NCBI GenBank assembly: GCA_938049225.1
Contig: CALICM010000059.1
Coordinates: forward strand, 43,128 to 107,127
DNA length: 64,000 nt
Direction: 5' to 3'
Origin: an uncultured Paracoccaceae bacterium
GTDB lineage: Bacteria; Pseudomonadota; Alphaproteobacteria; Rhodobacterales; Rhodobacteraceae
Under the pieces are notes generated by a model. The model ran no database searches and was not told the origin of the DNA. It worked only from the letters and a program-made list of their open reading frames with translations. The translations under genes were made by a program, and so were the position numbers. Positions 9,400 through 18,167 of this stretch are shown piece by piece (positions within the stretch are counted from its first letter, which is position 1; every line of letters starts with the position of its first letter).

Positions 9400-10431
9400 T
9401 CAGCCGTAGCGATACGGCCGGCCGGCCTTGACCATATCGGCGTTATACTGCTTGAAGATGTCGACCACCCGGCGCTTGGTCTCGCTTTCGGCGGCGATTT
9501 CTTCCCAGAACTCAAGTGCCGCGGCCTCGACCGTGGCCCATTCTTCGTCTGGGATCGATGTTAGCTGCATCTTGGTGCCATTGACCCGCAGATTGGCCTC
9601 GCCGCCCCAGTACCACCACTGGCGGTAGTAATGCGACTGGTCACAGCAAACCCGGAATAGGGTTTGCAGGTCCTCGGGCAGCTCGTTCCACCGCTCCATA
9701 TTCGCAAAGAACGACCCGGCCCAGGCCCCCGAGATATTGTTGGTCAGGAAATAATTGGTCACATCCGCCCAGCCGACGGTGTAATCCTCGGTGATGCCGG
9801 ACCAGGCGATGCCATCCAACTCGCCGGTTTGCACCGCGACTTCGATATCCTCCCACGGCAGGTTCACCGGCACCACGCCAAACTGGCTGAGGAACCGACC
9901 GGCAGTGGGGAAGGTAAAGACGCGTTTGCCCTGCAAATCCGCCAGGCTGTTGATCGGGTCTTTGGTGGCAAAGTGGCACGGATCCCAAGCGCCCGCGCTG
10001 ATATGTTTGACGCCGACAGCCGCGTATTCCTCGTCCCAGATCTCGTTCAATCCGTATTGGTTGAACAGCACCGGCACATCCAACGAATAGCGGGACGCGA
10101 AGGGGAAATAGCCGCCGAACACCGTCACCTCGGTGGGCGAGGCCATGCTGTCGTCGTCGGACTGCACCGCGTCGATCGTGCCACGCTGCATCGCCTGGAA
10201 CAGCTCCCCCGTGGGGACAAGCTGATCCGCAAAGAACAGCTCGATCTGCATCCGGTCCCCCGCGATCTTGTTGAACATATCGATTGCGGGCACGATCACA
10301 TGCTCGGCCAGGGCCGCGCCGGCATAGGTCTGCATGCGCCAGTTGATGGTGCTCTGCGCCAGGGCCGGTGTGGCCAGCGCGGCCGCCGGGGCGACAGCGG
10401 CCCCTTTGATGAACTTACGTCTGGATGTCAA
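9400..10431 (-). CDS. TRAP transporter substrate-binding protein (DctP type)
   Basis: Periplasmic binding protein of 343 residues for a sodium-coupled TRAP transporter. It begins with a twin-arginine signal, SRRKFIKG followed by a hydrophobic stretch ending ALAQ, implying export in folded form. The body shows the TRAP pattern MQRGTIDAVQ, FTFPTAGRFLSQFG and TGELDGIAWSG, the segment that carries the helix and arginine region contacting ligand carboxylates. Start is TTG at 10431: GAGGAG lies 7-8 bases upstream and no ATG or GTG precedes the twin-arginine motif. The membrane subunits are encoded immediately upstream in the order Q, M, P. The substrate is unknown; the operon suggests an amine or amino-acid-like molecule. 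Confidence 0.92.
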   Translation of the reverse strand: MTSRRKFIKGAAVAPAAALATPALAQSTINWRMQTYAGAALAEHVIVPAIDMFNKIAGDRMQIELFFADQLVPTGELFQAMQRGTIDAVQSDDDSMASPTEVTVFGGYFPFASRYSLDVPVLFNQYGLNEIWDEEYAAVGVKHISAGAWDPCHFATKDPINSLADLQGKRVFTFPTAGRFLSQFGVVPVNLPWEDIEVAVQTGELDGIAWSGITEDYTVGWADVTNYFLTNNISGAWAGSFFANMERWNELPEDLQTLFRVCCDQSHYYRQWWYWGGEANLRVNGTKMQLTSIPDEEWATVEAAALEFWEEIAAESETKRRVVDIFKQYNADMVKAGRPYRYG

Positions 10432-10478
10432 GGTACTTCTCCTCTGCTGGGTGATCGACCGCCTTTGCGGCGGCTCTT

Positions 10479-11807
10479 CTAGGGTTGGTTATAAACGTAG
10501 TCTGGAAGCCAGGTGGCGATGCTTGGGAAGATCATGACCAAGGAAAGGGCCAAAACCATCACCAAGACGAACGGCGTGATCGAGGCATAGATATCGCGCA
10601 ACGCAATCTCGGGCGGGGCCATCGCGCGCATCAGAAACAGGTTATAGCCAAACGGCGGGGTCATATAAGCGATCTGCGTGGTGATCGTATAAAGGATCCC
10701 ATACCAGATCAGATCAAAGCCCAGCGCGCCCACCAGCGGCACATACAGCGGCGCCACGATGACCAGCATGGCTGTGTCATCCAGAAAAGTGCCCATCAGG
10801 ATAAAGCTGAGCTGCATCAGGATCAGGATCATCCATGGGCTCAGGCTGAGCTGCTCGGTGAACAGGCTTTCGATGGCCTTGACTGCGCCCAGGCCATCAA
10901 ACACGGCGCCAAAGGCGAGTGCGGCCAGGATGATCCACATGAACATGCAGGTGATGCCAAGCGTGTTGCGCACCGAGTTTTCGAACACCTCGCGGGTCAT
11001 CCGGCCCTTGAAGACCGCCGCCAGAAACGCCGCCAAAGCCCCTATGGCCGAGCTTTCGACCAGCGACGTCCAGCCGTTCACAAAGGGCACCATCATCACG
11101 GCAAAGATGATCAGCGGGAGCAGTCCGGCGCGCAGCAACCGCAGTTTCTCGGCCCTGGGGATCTCCCGCTCCCCCACCGCGAGAACCGGACCCAGCGCTG
11201 GATTGGCCCAACAGCGGATGACAATATAGAGGATGAAGAGGCCAGCCATCATCAGCCCAGGCAGGAGCCCCGCCAGCCAAAGCTGACCAACCGGTTGGCG
11301 GGCAATCATCGCATAAAGAACCAGGACCACCGACGGCGGGACCAGAATACCCAGCGAGGATCCGGCTTGAATGACCCCCGTGACCATGCGTTTGTCATAG
11401 CCGCGTTTGAGCAGCTCTGGCAGCGCGATCGTGGCCCCGATGGCCATCCCCGCCACGCTCAGCCCATTCATCGCCGAGATCAGGACCATCAGACCGATGG
11501 TGCCCACGGCCAATCCGCCCCGCAAACCACCCATCCAGACGTGGAACATGCGATACAGATCATCGGCGATTTTGCTTTCCGACAGCACATAGCCCATGAA
11601 AATAAACATCGGCAGGGTCAACAGTGGGTACCATTTCATCAGCTTCATCGCTGCCGCAAAACCGATGTCAAAGCCCCCTTTGTCCCCCCACAACAGCAAA
11701 GCCGCGACCACCGCGACAAAGCCTATGGCCCCAAACACCCGCTGACCTGTCAGCAGCATCAGCATCATTGTCGAGAACATCAGCGTGGCGATCAACTCAT
11801 AGGGCAT
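10479..11807 (-). CDS. TRAP transporter large permease subunit (DctM type)
   Basis: Integral membrane protein of 442 residues, with about 12 hydrophobic segments, which carries out sodium-driven transport. Conserved DctM features are LLTGQRVFGAIG near the N-terminus, QAGSSLGILVPPSVVLVLYA in the first half and TTQIAYMTPPFGYNLFLMRA in the second half. I start at the ATG at 11807, which shares one base with the dctQ stop (TGATG), so the two are translationally coupled. A longer in-frame extension of 106 residues runs through dctQ in another frame and is not real. It works with the Q subunit upstream and the P subunit downstream. Confidence 0.94.
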   Translation of the reverse strand: MPYELIATLMFSTMMLMLLTGQRVFGAIGFVAVVAALLLWGDKGGFDIGFAAAMKLMKWYPLLTLPMFIFMGYVLSESKIADDLYRMFHVWMGGLRGGLAVGTIGLMVLISAMNGLSVAGMAIGATIALPELLKRGYDKRMVTGVIQAGSSLGILVPPSVVLVLYAMIARQPVGQLWLAGLLPGLMMAGLFILYIVIRCWANPALGPVLAVGEREIPRAEKLRLLRAGLLPLIIFAVMMVPFVNGWTSLVESSAIGALAAFLAAVFKGRMTREVFENSVRNTLGITCMFMWIILAALAFGAVFDGLGAVKAIESLFTEQLSLSPWMILILMQLSFILMGTFLDDTAMLVIVAPLYVPLVGALGFDLIWYGILYTITTQIAYMTPPFGYNLFLMRAMAPPEIALRDIYASITPFVLVMVLALSLVMIFPSIATWLPDYVYNQP

Positions 11808-12376
11808 CAGACCGCCTCGCCCTTTAGTCGCAAAACGTCTTTCAACAATTCCGAGACGCACTGCAGCAGCATCAGAAACAAGCCCAGGATCATGATCGCC
11901 TTGATCGGCCAAAGATACGGACGCCAGGCAGAGGAGGAGCGTTCCATCCGCCCGACCTCCTCGGCCCCGATTAGCAATCCGCCAAAAAACGAGAACGGCT
12001 CGGTCCCCCAATACCCCAGCGAATAGGCGGTGGAGCTGACCGCGCCATAGATCATCACACCCAAATAGAAGATCAGGAACAACACAGTGATCAGGTCGAA
12101 CCAGGCTTTGCGGCGCACGGGCCAAGTGCCGTAAAGCAAATCCATGCGCACGTTCGAGCCCAGTTGAATCGAATAGGGTCCGCCCAGGATGTAATAAGCC
12201 ACCATCGCGAACTGCGCCATTTCAAGCGTCCAAAGCGAGGGCAGGAAAAAGGTCTTGCTGACCGAAGACCAAAGCAAGATCCCCATCAGTACGAAAATCC
12301 CATACATCACGATCCGGCCAATGCGGAAGTTCACCGCATCCACAGCCCGAATATACCCACGCGCTAGCCCGAGCAT
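11807..12376 (-). CDS. TRAP transporter small permease subunit (DctQ type)
   Basis: Four-helix membrane protein of 189 residues that pairs with DctM. Hydrophobic segments lie at about 24-45, 55-75, 100-122 and 155-175, with the typical conserved QLGSNVRMDLLYG loop. I start at ATG 12376 (MLGLARGYIRAVDAVN). It overlaps the end of the amidohydrolase gene by 13 bases and the dctM start by one base, so all are one transcript. The longer frame adds 16 residues that lie inside the upstream gene. Confidence 0.9.
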   Translation of the reverse strand: MLGLARGYIRAVDAVNFRIGRIVMYGIFVLMGILLWSSVSKTFFLPSLWTLEMAQFAMVAYYILGGPYSIQLGSNVRMDLLYGTWPVRRKAWFDLITVLFLIFYLGVMIYGAVSSTAYSLGYWGTEPFSFFGGLLIGAEEVGRMERSSSAWRPYLWPIKAIMILGLFLMLLQCVSELLKDVLRLKGEAV

Positions 12377-13140
12377 GTTTCGCCCCGTGCTGCCGCGACA
12401 TTGGAAAGGGCGGTCTCCAGCCATCCCTCCAAGAACCCGGCCATCGTGGTTTGCTGATCGGGCGTCGCGATCAAATCGCTTCGGACCTCAATCATCACAT
12501 TCAGATGGCCGCCCGCGAGCCCATGCTCCTTCAAAGTATGCGTCACCCCATCCTCGGGGCCATATGGTTGATTGCGTTGAATGCTGAAGGGGCCATTCCC
12601 GGCCGCCGTAAGAAGCGCATCCGCAAGGCGTGTATCGGCGTCATGCAGCACGCCGATCTCAACGCGACGGGATTTGCCATGAAAAACCGGGGTAAAGCTG
12701 TGCACCGTCACGATGATCGGGGTACGCGTCGTCTGAAGCGCCGTACGGACGGCCGCGTGGAAGGGTTCATAGTATGTTGTCACCCGCGCGGATTTCGCTG
12801 CGGCGTCCAGGCCGATATTTCCCGGCACGGGGATCAACTCGCTTTGTGTGGGCATTGCATCCGGGGCGTCTGGCGGGCGGTTGCAATCGTAGACCAAGCG
12901 CGAGACCGCCCCCGCCACAAGTTGCGCATCCAGCCGCTTGGACAGATGTTTGGCCACCTCCAAGGCGCCGGGGTCCCAAGCCGCATGGCTAAGGCGGTCC
13001 TTGGCGGCAAGACCCAGATGGCGCAGATGATCGGGGATGAAGGGCGACGCGTGTTCGCAGATCAAAACCACTTCGGAACGCCCCGCTGCATTCCATAAAT
13101 GCACAACGTCTTCAGACGGTTTACTCGTTCCTGCGCTCAT
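12364..13140 (-). CDS. N-formylglutamate amidohydrolase family protein
   Basis: Zinc-type amidohydrolase of 258 residues related to HutG. Family marks are LICEHASPFIP near the N-terminus, VYDCNRPPDAPDA, the TVHSFTP metal segment and the late EVRSDL segment. The classical reaction splits N-formylglutamate in histidine degradation, but no other hut gene is here. It is the first gene of the TRAP/ligase/dehydrogenase operon, starting at ATG 13140 opposite an RpiR regulator. I infer that it may hydrolyse a gamma-glutamyl amide at the end of the pathway, releasing glutamate. That is untested; N-acylglutamate hydrolysis remains the alternative. Confidence 0.87.
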   Translation of the reverse strand: MSAGTSKPSEDVVHLWNAAGRSEVVLICEHASPFIPDHLRHLGLAAKDRLSHAAWDPGALEVAKHLSKRLDAQLVAGAVSRLVYDCNRPPDAPDAMPTQSELIPVPGNIGLDAAAKSARVTTYYEPFHAAVRTALQTTRTPIIVTVHSFTPVFHGKSRRVEIGVLHDADTRLADALLTAAGNGPFSIQRNQPYGPEDGVTHTLKEHGLAGGHLNVMIEVRSDLIATPDQQTTMAGFLEGWLETALSNVAAARGETCSG

Positions 13141-13253
13141 TTCACCCCCGTTGGCACTTAAACCTCTTGCGCGAAGGGGATTCTGTCAACAGGATTGTGT
13201 AACGAAAAGAACAGTCAAACCTGTGCTGAAATTCTAGTCATCAAAAGGGTGCC
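13141..13253. promoter_or_regulatory. Divergent promoter region between the amidohydrolase operon and the RpiR regulator
   Basis: This 113-base gap separates two divergent genes and must hold both promoters. It is locally AT-richer around 13190-13235. Repeated CTGT and ACAG words (CTGTCAACAG, AACAGTCAAACCTGTG) could be regulator half-sites. I could not settle on one operator. Its position makes the RpiR protein the likely regulator of the amidohydrolase-TRAP-ligase operon. Confidence 0.45.
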
Positions 13254-14126
13254 ATGCCCGCAGATCCACTGACAATATCCGATAGGATCCAAAACGCTTT
13301 CGACACGCTAACGCGGGCCGAACGTCAGTTGGCGCATGCCATTCTCGAGAACTATCCCGCCTCGGGTCTGGGCCCTTTGGCGTCTCTCGCCAAAGACGCC
13401 AATGTCTCGGCGCCTACGGTGGCACGAATGGTGCAGAAGCTCGGCTTCAAAGGATACCCTGAGTTTCAGACCGACCTACGAGAAGAGCTGAAAGCCAAGG
13501 TCAAAAACCCAATCGCCAAACATGACACCTGGGCCGAGGGCGCCCCGTCGGGCCATGTCCTCAACCGGTTCACCGATGCGGTGATCGACAATATCCGCCA
13601 CACCCTGGGTCAGATCGCGCCCGAAACCTTTGACGAAGCCTGTGCCCTGATCGGCGACCCCGCGCGGGCGCTCTATATCGTTGGGGGGCGCATCACCCAT
13701 GTTTTGGCTGAGTATCTGTTCTTGCATGCCCAGGTGATCCGGCCGTCAGTCACGCATATCCAATCCACCTCGAACGCCTGGCCGCATTATTTGCTGGACG
13801 TGCAGCCGGGTGATGTTTTTGTGATTTTCGATATGCGTCGCTACGAGAACAACACCCTTAAATTGGCTGAGATGGCGCATGAAAAAGGGGCAAAGATCAT
13901 TCTTTTCACCGATCAATGGCGCTCGCCGGTGCACAGTTTGTCCGACATGTGTTTCAGCAGCCGGATCGTCGTGCCATCGGCTTGGGATTCCGCTGCGACA
14001 ACCATGCTGCTGGTCGAGACGGTGATCGCAGCGGTCCAAGATGTGAATTGGTCCGAGACGAAAGGTCGGATGGAAAGCTTGGAAGACATGTTCGATCAGA
14101 CCAAACTGTTTCGCAAGTTCACCTGA
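13254..14126 (+). CDS. RpiR/MurR family transcriptional regulator
   Basis: DNA-binding regulator of 290 residues. An N-terminal helix-turn-helix domain occupies about residues 5-80 (LASLAKDANVSAPTVARMVQKLGFKGY without the usual variation), followed by a SIS ligand-binding domain at about 120-260 (ALYIVGGRITHVLAEYLF, GDVFVIFDMRRYENNT). SIS domains in this family usually bind phosphosugars or related metabolites. It diverges from the amidohydrolase-TRAP-ligase operon and converges on the sugar-acid dehydratase. The divergent arrangement favours control of the first, but the ligand class would also suit the second. Start ATG at 13254. Confidence 0.93.
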   Translation: MPADPLTISDRIQNAFDTLTRAERQLAHAILENYPASGLGPLASLAKDANVSAPTVARMVQKLGFKGYPEFQTDLREELKAKVKNPIAKHDTWAEGAPSGHVLNRFTDAVIDNIRHTLGQIAPETFDEACALIGDPARALYIVGGRITHVLAEYLFLHAQVIRPSVTHIQSTSNAWPHYLLDVQPGDVFVIFDMRRYENNTLKLAEMAHEKGAKIILFTDQWRSPVHSLSDMCFSSRIVVPSAWDSAATTMLLVETVIAAVQDVNWSETKGRMESLEDMFDQTKLFRKFT

Positions 14127-14135
14127 AGCGCACCG

Positions 14136-15878
14136 TCAGTTGATCTCAGGCTCAGGCGTCGCCCCCCCAAACTCGGTCTTCAGAAAATCAAAGTCGCAGC
14201 CCGTGTCGGCTTGCTCGATATGTTTCGAGAACATCCAACCATAGCCGCGTTCGTATTTCGGCGGGGGCGGCGTCCAGCGGGCGCGGCGGCGGTCCAGCTC
14301 CTCGACCGATAAGCGCACGTCGAGACGGCGCGCCGGCACATCAAGCGTGATGATGTCACCGGTTTCGATCAGCGCCAAAGGGCCGCCCACAAAGGCTTCG
14401 GGTGCCACATGCAGAATACAAGCCCCGAACGAGGTGCCCGACATCCGCGCGTCCGACAGCCGCACCATGTCGCGGTGACCATCTTTCAGCAGCGCTTTGG
14501 GCATTGGGATCATCCCCCATTCGGGCATCCCCGGCCCCCCTTGCGGGCCCGCGTTGCGCAAGACCAACACGTGATCCGGTGTCATTGGGTAGTCCGGGTC
14601 GTCGATGATCGTCTTCATCTCGGCATAAGAGTTGGCGACAATGGCCGGGCCGCTGTGCACATGGAACTTCGGGTCACAGGCCGCCGGTTTGATCACCGCC
14701 CCATCCGGCGCCAGATTGCCGCGCAGAACCGCCAGCGAGCCCTCGTGATACACCGGGTTTGACAATGGGCGGATGACGTCGGTGTTGTAGTTCACTGCGC
14801 TGACCAATCCGTCCCCCAATGGCTGGCCCGTTACCGTCATACAAGACAGATCCAGTTTTTCGCCCAACTCCTTCATCAAGGCACGCAGGCCACCTGCATA
14901 GAAGAAGTCCTCCATCAGATAGTCTTGGCCCGAGGGGCGGATGTTGGCGATCACCGGCGTGGTCCGCCCCACCGCGTCCAAATCGTCCAGATCCAGCGGG
15001 ATGCCCGCGCGTCGCGCCATCGCGATCAGATGGATGATCGCATTGGTCGAGCAGCCGGTGGCCATCGCCACGGTCACAGCGTTTCGTGTGCTGGCGGGGG
15101 TGATGATCCGGTCTGGCGTCAAATCCTCCCAGACCATATCGACAATCCGCCGCCCGCAGGCAGCACTCATCCTTTGGTGGTTCACATCCGCCGCCGGGAT
15201 CGACGAGGCGCCCGGCAAGCACAGCCCGAACCCTTCGGCGATTGCGGTCATGGTCGAGGCGGTGCCCATCGTCATGCAATGCCCATAGCTGCGGGCGATG
15301 CCGCCCTCGATGCCCTGCCATTCTTCTTTCGAGATCGTGCCGGCCCGCCGCTCGTCCCAGAACTTGAACGCGTCGCTGCCCGAACCCAGCGTCTTGCCCG
15401 CATAATTCCCCCGCAACATGGGCCCGGCGGGCAGGAAGATAAACGGCAACCCCATCGACACCGCCCCCATCACCAGCGCGGGCGTGGACTTGTCGCAGCC
15501 GCCCATCAGTACTGCGCCATCGACGGGATGGGCGCGCAAAAGCTCCTCGACCTCCATCGCCACCATGTTCCGATAGAGCATCGAGGTGGGTTTTAGGAAC
15601 TGTTCCCCCAGCGAATGGGCGGGCAATTCCATCGGCATGCCGCCCGCTTGCAGGATGCCCTTTTTCACGAACTCCACCCGATCGCGGAAGTGCATGTGGC
15701 AGGGTTGCGCCTCGGACCAGGTGTTGATCACCGCGATGATCGGCTTGCCCTCCCAATCCTGGTGATCCAATCCCATCTGCATGGCCCGACTACGATGCCC
15801 GAACGACCGCAGATCGTCGGGCGCGAACCACCGGGCCGAACGCAGGTCCGACCAGGTCTTTCGGTGCGTGTCGGTCAT
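14136..15878 (-). CDS. IlvD/Edd family sugar-acid dehydratase (L-arabinonate dehydratase-like)
   Basis: Iron-sulfur dehydratase of 580 residues. The three cluster cysteines expected of the [2Fe-2S] subgroup are Cys60 (TWSEAQPC), Cys128 (MGGCDKSTP) and Cys201 (SYGHCMTMGTAST), and the late RLSDARMSGTSFGACILH motif is present. Over its length it resembles L-arabinonate dehydratases more than the branched-chain amino acid enzyme, and no isoleucine-valine genes adjoin. It should remove water from an aldonate or aldarate to give a 2-keto-3-deoxy acid. It follows uronate dehydrogenase by 25 bases and shares its operon with a lactonase. Start ATG at 15878; the upstream in-frame extension lies in the udh gene. 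Confidence 0.9.
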   Translation of the reverse strand: MTDTHRKTWSDLRSARWFAPDDLRSFGHRSRAMQMGLDHQDWEGKPIIAVINTWSEAQPCHMHFRDRVEFVKKGILQAGGMPMELPAHSLGEQFLKPTSMLYRNMVAMEVEELLRAHPVDGAVLMGGCDKSTPALVMGAVSMGLPFIFLPAGPMLRGNYAGKTLGSGSDAFKFWDERRAGTISKEEWQGIEGGIARSYGHCMTMGTASTMTAIAEGFGLCLPGASSIPAADVNHQRMSAACGRRIVDMVWEDLTPDRIITPASTRNAVTVAMATGCSTNAIIHLIAMARRAGIPLDLDDLDAVGRTTPVIANIRPSGQDYLMEDFFYAGGLRALMKELGEKLDLSCMTVTGQPLGDGLVSAVNYNTDVIRPLSNPVYHEGSLAVLRGNLAPDGAVIKPAACDPKFHVHSGPAIVANSYAEMKTIIDDPDYPMTPDHVLVLRNAGPQGGPGMPEWGMIPMPKALLKDGHRDMVRLSDARMSGTSFGACILHVAPEAFVGGPLALIETGDIITLDVPARRLDVRLSVEELDRRRARWTPPPPKYERGYGWMFSKHIEQADTGCDFDFLKTEFGGATPEPEIN

Positions 15879-15903
15879 CGGGCCCTTCCCCTTTCGGCCG
15901 GTG

Positions 15904-16704
15904 TCAACTTTCCGCCTCGTGGATCGGCTCCGCCGTGAACATCCCGCCCTGAAACAGCACGTCTGGCGCATCCTGGGCCGGGGTGCTCAAGGTCGCGTCC
16001 AACTGTTCCCGATACGCCTCGGCATTATCCTTGGGCCGCCAGCCCAGATCGGCCGCCGCAGAGTTGTCCCACCAAGTCGCATCATTGTTCGAACTGCCAT
16101 AGATAATCGGGCAACCCAGGACGGGCACCGCGAACACACGCTCGATCAGGGCGATGAAGTCATCATAGCTCAGCCAGGTCGACAACATCCGGTGGTTTCG
16201 GGGTTCGGGAAAACAGGACCCAATGCGCACACAGGCCGTCTCGATCCCGAATTTGTCGTGATACATTGTGGCCAGCGCCTCGCCGAAGACCTTTGACACA
16301 CCATAAAGACTGTCCGGCCGAACCCTGACATCCGCATCCAACCGCGCGCTTTGTGGGTAGTAGCCGATGGTGTGGTTTGAGCTGGCATAGAGTATCCGGG
16401 GGGAGCCGTGCTTCCGCGCCGCTTCATAAAGGTTGAGCATGCCCTCAATGTTCGCGTCGCGAATGACCTGCCACGTGTCCTCGAGCGACCGGCCACCCAG
16501 ATGGACAATCCCGTCGCAGCCTTCGACCAAAGCATCGACCGCCGCTTTGTCGGTCAGGTTACAGGTCACCAGTTCCTCGTTCGGCCCCGCCACCCCCAGA
16601 TCCGCAAGGTCAGACAGCCGCAGCGTGTCGGCCATATGGCCAAGCCGCGCCCGGCACACGGACCCAAGCCCACCGGCGGCCCCGGTGATGAGCAATCGTT
16701 TCAT
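15904..16704 (-). CDS. udh: NAD-dependent uronate dehydrogenase (short-chain epimerase-type)
   Basis: Extended short-chain dehydrogenase of 266 residues, matching the length and sequence style of Agrobacterium Udh. The NAD motif is GAAGGLGSV at about 8-16 and the catalytic tyrosine-lysine pair lies in YGVSK (SLYGVSKVFGEAL). The segments YASSNHTIGYYPQ, RIGSCFPEP and NDATWWDNS also match Udh closely. It oxidises D-glucuronate or D-galacturonate at C1 to the aldarate lactone. The lactonase gene lies 42 bases upstream and the dehydratase 25 bases downstream, fitting a lactonase-dehydrogenase-dehydratase module. Confidence 0.9.
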   Translation of the reverse strand: MKRLLITGAAGGLGSVCRARLGHMADTLRLSDLADLGVAGPNEELVTCNLTDKAAVDALVEGCDGIVHLGGRSLEDTWQVIRDANIEGMLNLYEAARKHGSPRILYASSNHTIGYYPQSARLDADVRVRPDSLYGVSKVFGEALATMYHDKFGIETACVRIGSCFPEPRNHRMLSTWLSYDDFIALIERVFAVPVLGCPIIYGSSNNDATWWDNSAAADLGWRPKDNAEAYREQLDATLSTPAQDAPDVLFQGGMFTAEPIHEAES

Positions 16705-16746
16705 GAAGTCGTCCTTTCAAGTGTCAGCCCCGCGCTTTCCAAGGTG

Positions 16747-17625
16747 CTATCCTGCGAAACGCGGTTGCGGAAGCCCTGTCACACCAAGACCAGTGACCGC
16801 AAACAGCCCCCCGGCCTGGGGTTGATCCGTTCCGGGGCGAAGCCCTGTGCCGATGGAGGTTACAAACAGCACATCCAGCCCTGGTCCGCCGAACATCGGC
16901 TTCGTGGGCTTCTCGACCGGCATCTCGACAATCCGGTCCACCTGTCCATCCGGCGTGATCCGCACCACTTGCCAGCCCGATACCCCGGCCATCCAATAGC
17001 AGCCGTCCGCATCGACCGTGCCCCCATCGGGACGGCCGGCAACTTGTCTTGTGTCAAAGAACACCCGCGGCATGCCTGGCGTCCCCGTCTCGGGGTCATA
17101 GTCCGCCGACCATATCATGCGGACAGCGGGGTTCGAGTCCGAGAAATAGATCGTGCGGCTATCGGGCGCAAACGCCATGCCGTTGGTTGTGTAGACCTTG
17201 TCGAAATGCGCGCTGACACCGCCATCTGGATCGAGGCGATAAAACCTGCCCAGCTTCTCGGGATCGCCCCCGTCTTTCATGGTGCCCGCCCAGAACCGCC
17301 CCCGGCTGTCCGTCGCCCCGTCGTTGAAGCGGTTGAGAGTTAGATGCGGTTCGGGATCCACCAGTGCCGCCCGCGCACCAGTCTCAGGATCGAATGTATG
17401 GAACCCGGTTTTGGTGGCCAGGATCAACCCGCCCTGCGCGCGCACCGCGAGGCACCCGACAGGCTCACCCCAGTCAAAGGCCGTGTTTTCCCCCGTCGCA
17501 GGGTCAAATCGATAAATCAGCCCGGCGGGAATATCGACCCACCACAAAACACTGGCGCGACCATCCCAAACGGCCCCCTCACCCACCTTCGACCGCGAGG
17601 GCACCACACATTCGACATCAACCAT
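16747..17625 (-). CDS. SMP-30/gluconolactonase family lactonase
   Basis: Six-bladed beta-propeller lactonase of 292 residues. Family landmarks are KVGEGAVWD (first metal Glu), NRFNDGATDSRGRFWAGTM, TTNGMAFAPDSRTIYFSDS and RPDGGTVDADGCYW, which supply the Glu, Asn, Asn and Asp metal ligands. It should open the lactone produced by the neighbouring uronate dehydrogenase. Start is ATG at 17625 (MVDVECVVPSRS), where family similarity begins; the longer frame to 17793 adds an arginine-rich stretch with no family match. First gene of the operon. Confidence 0.9.
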   Translation of the reverse strand: MVDVECVVPSRSKVGEGAVWDGRASVLWWVDIPAGLIYRFDPATGENTAFDWGEPVGCLAVRAQGGLILATKTGFHTFDPETGARAALVDPEPHLTLNRFNDGATDSRGRFWAGTMKDGGDPEKLGRFYRLDPDGGVSAHFDKVYTTNGMAFAPDSRTIYFSDSNPAVRMIWSADYDPETGTPGMPRVFFDTRQVAGRPDGGTVDADGCYWMAGVSGWQVVRITPDGQVDRIVEMPVEKPTKPMFGGPGLDVLFVTSIGTGLRPGTDQPQAGGLFAVTGLGVTGLPQPRFAG

Positions 17626-18167
17626 CCACACCCCCAATCGAAACGACACTCGCTTTGCCCGCAGACTCGCGCGATCAGCCCCTTGTCGACCCTTCTTATC
17701 GTGCGCCGGTCGCGTTTTGACAATCAGCCTGCGGCGGTTGCTGCTCTCAAAAATGGAATACGCCGCGTCCCTACCAGGACGCGGGGACAACACGTGACCA
17801 CCGAAACCACCTCGACAGTTATGCAGAGAGACCCGCCCTGCACGTTCCTGCGACCTGGCTCAAATCAAATGGTCAAACTTGTATCCCCGGGACAGCCCGC
17901 ATGAAGAGGCAGGCCATTTCACCGAGTCGCATCGCGACGGTAACGGATACATACCGCGCGCCAGGTCTGTGGCAATCTTCGGGGTTAAAGAATACAAAAT
18001 GGTATTCTCATGCAAAAAAATGATCAGATCGTATAATTTACTAAAAATTTCTTAATCCTTTTGGCAGCTTCGTCAAAATATAAACACGAACGCATAAAAA
18101 TTTATCAAATAAAAGCCGGAATATAACACCAGAAGGCGTTTACATTCTATTAACAAGGAATCCAGTA
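17626..18167. other. Gene-free stretch before the RTX gene
   Basis: About 540 bases without a supportable gene. The left half has normal GC and must hold the promoter of the lactonase operon. The right part (about 17985-18167) is markedly AT-rich for this genome. It contains a perfect 7-base inverted repeat, AGAATAC and GTATTCT, at 17989-17995 and 18002-18008. An AAGGA ribosome site lies before the RTX gene start. The AT-rich block looks like an upstream regulatory region for the large secreted protein. Confidence 0.5.

Noticed and set aside
10485..12026. 513-residue plus-strand reading frame across the dctM gene
   Set aside because: It is antisense to a clear TRAP permease, rich in His, Gln and Arg as expected from a shadow frame, and has no family features.
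14674..15756. 360-residue minus-strand frame overlapping the dehydratase
   Set aside because: Lies in a different frame of the same strand as the dehydratase gene and has no recognisable domain.
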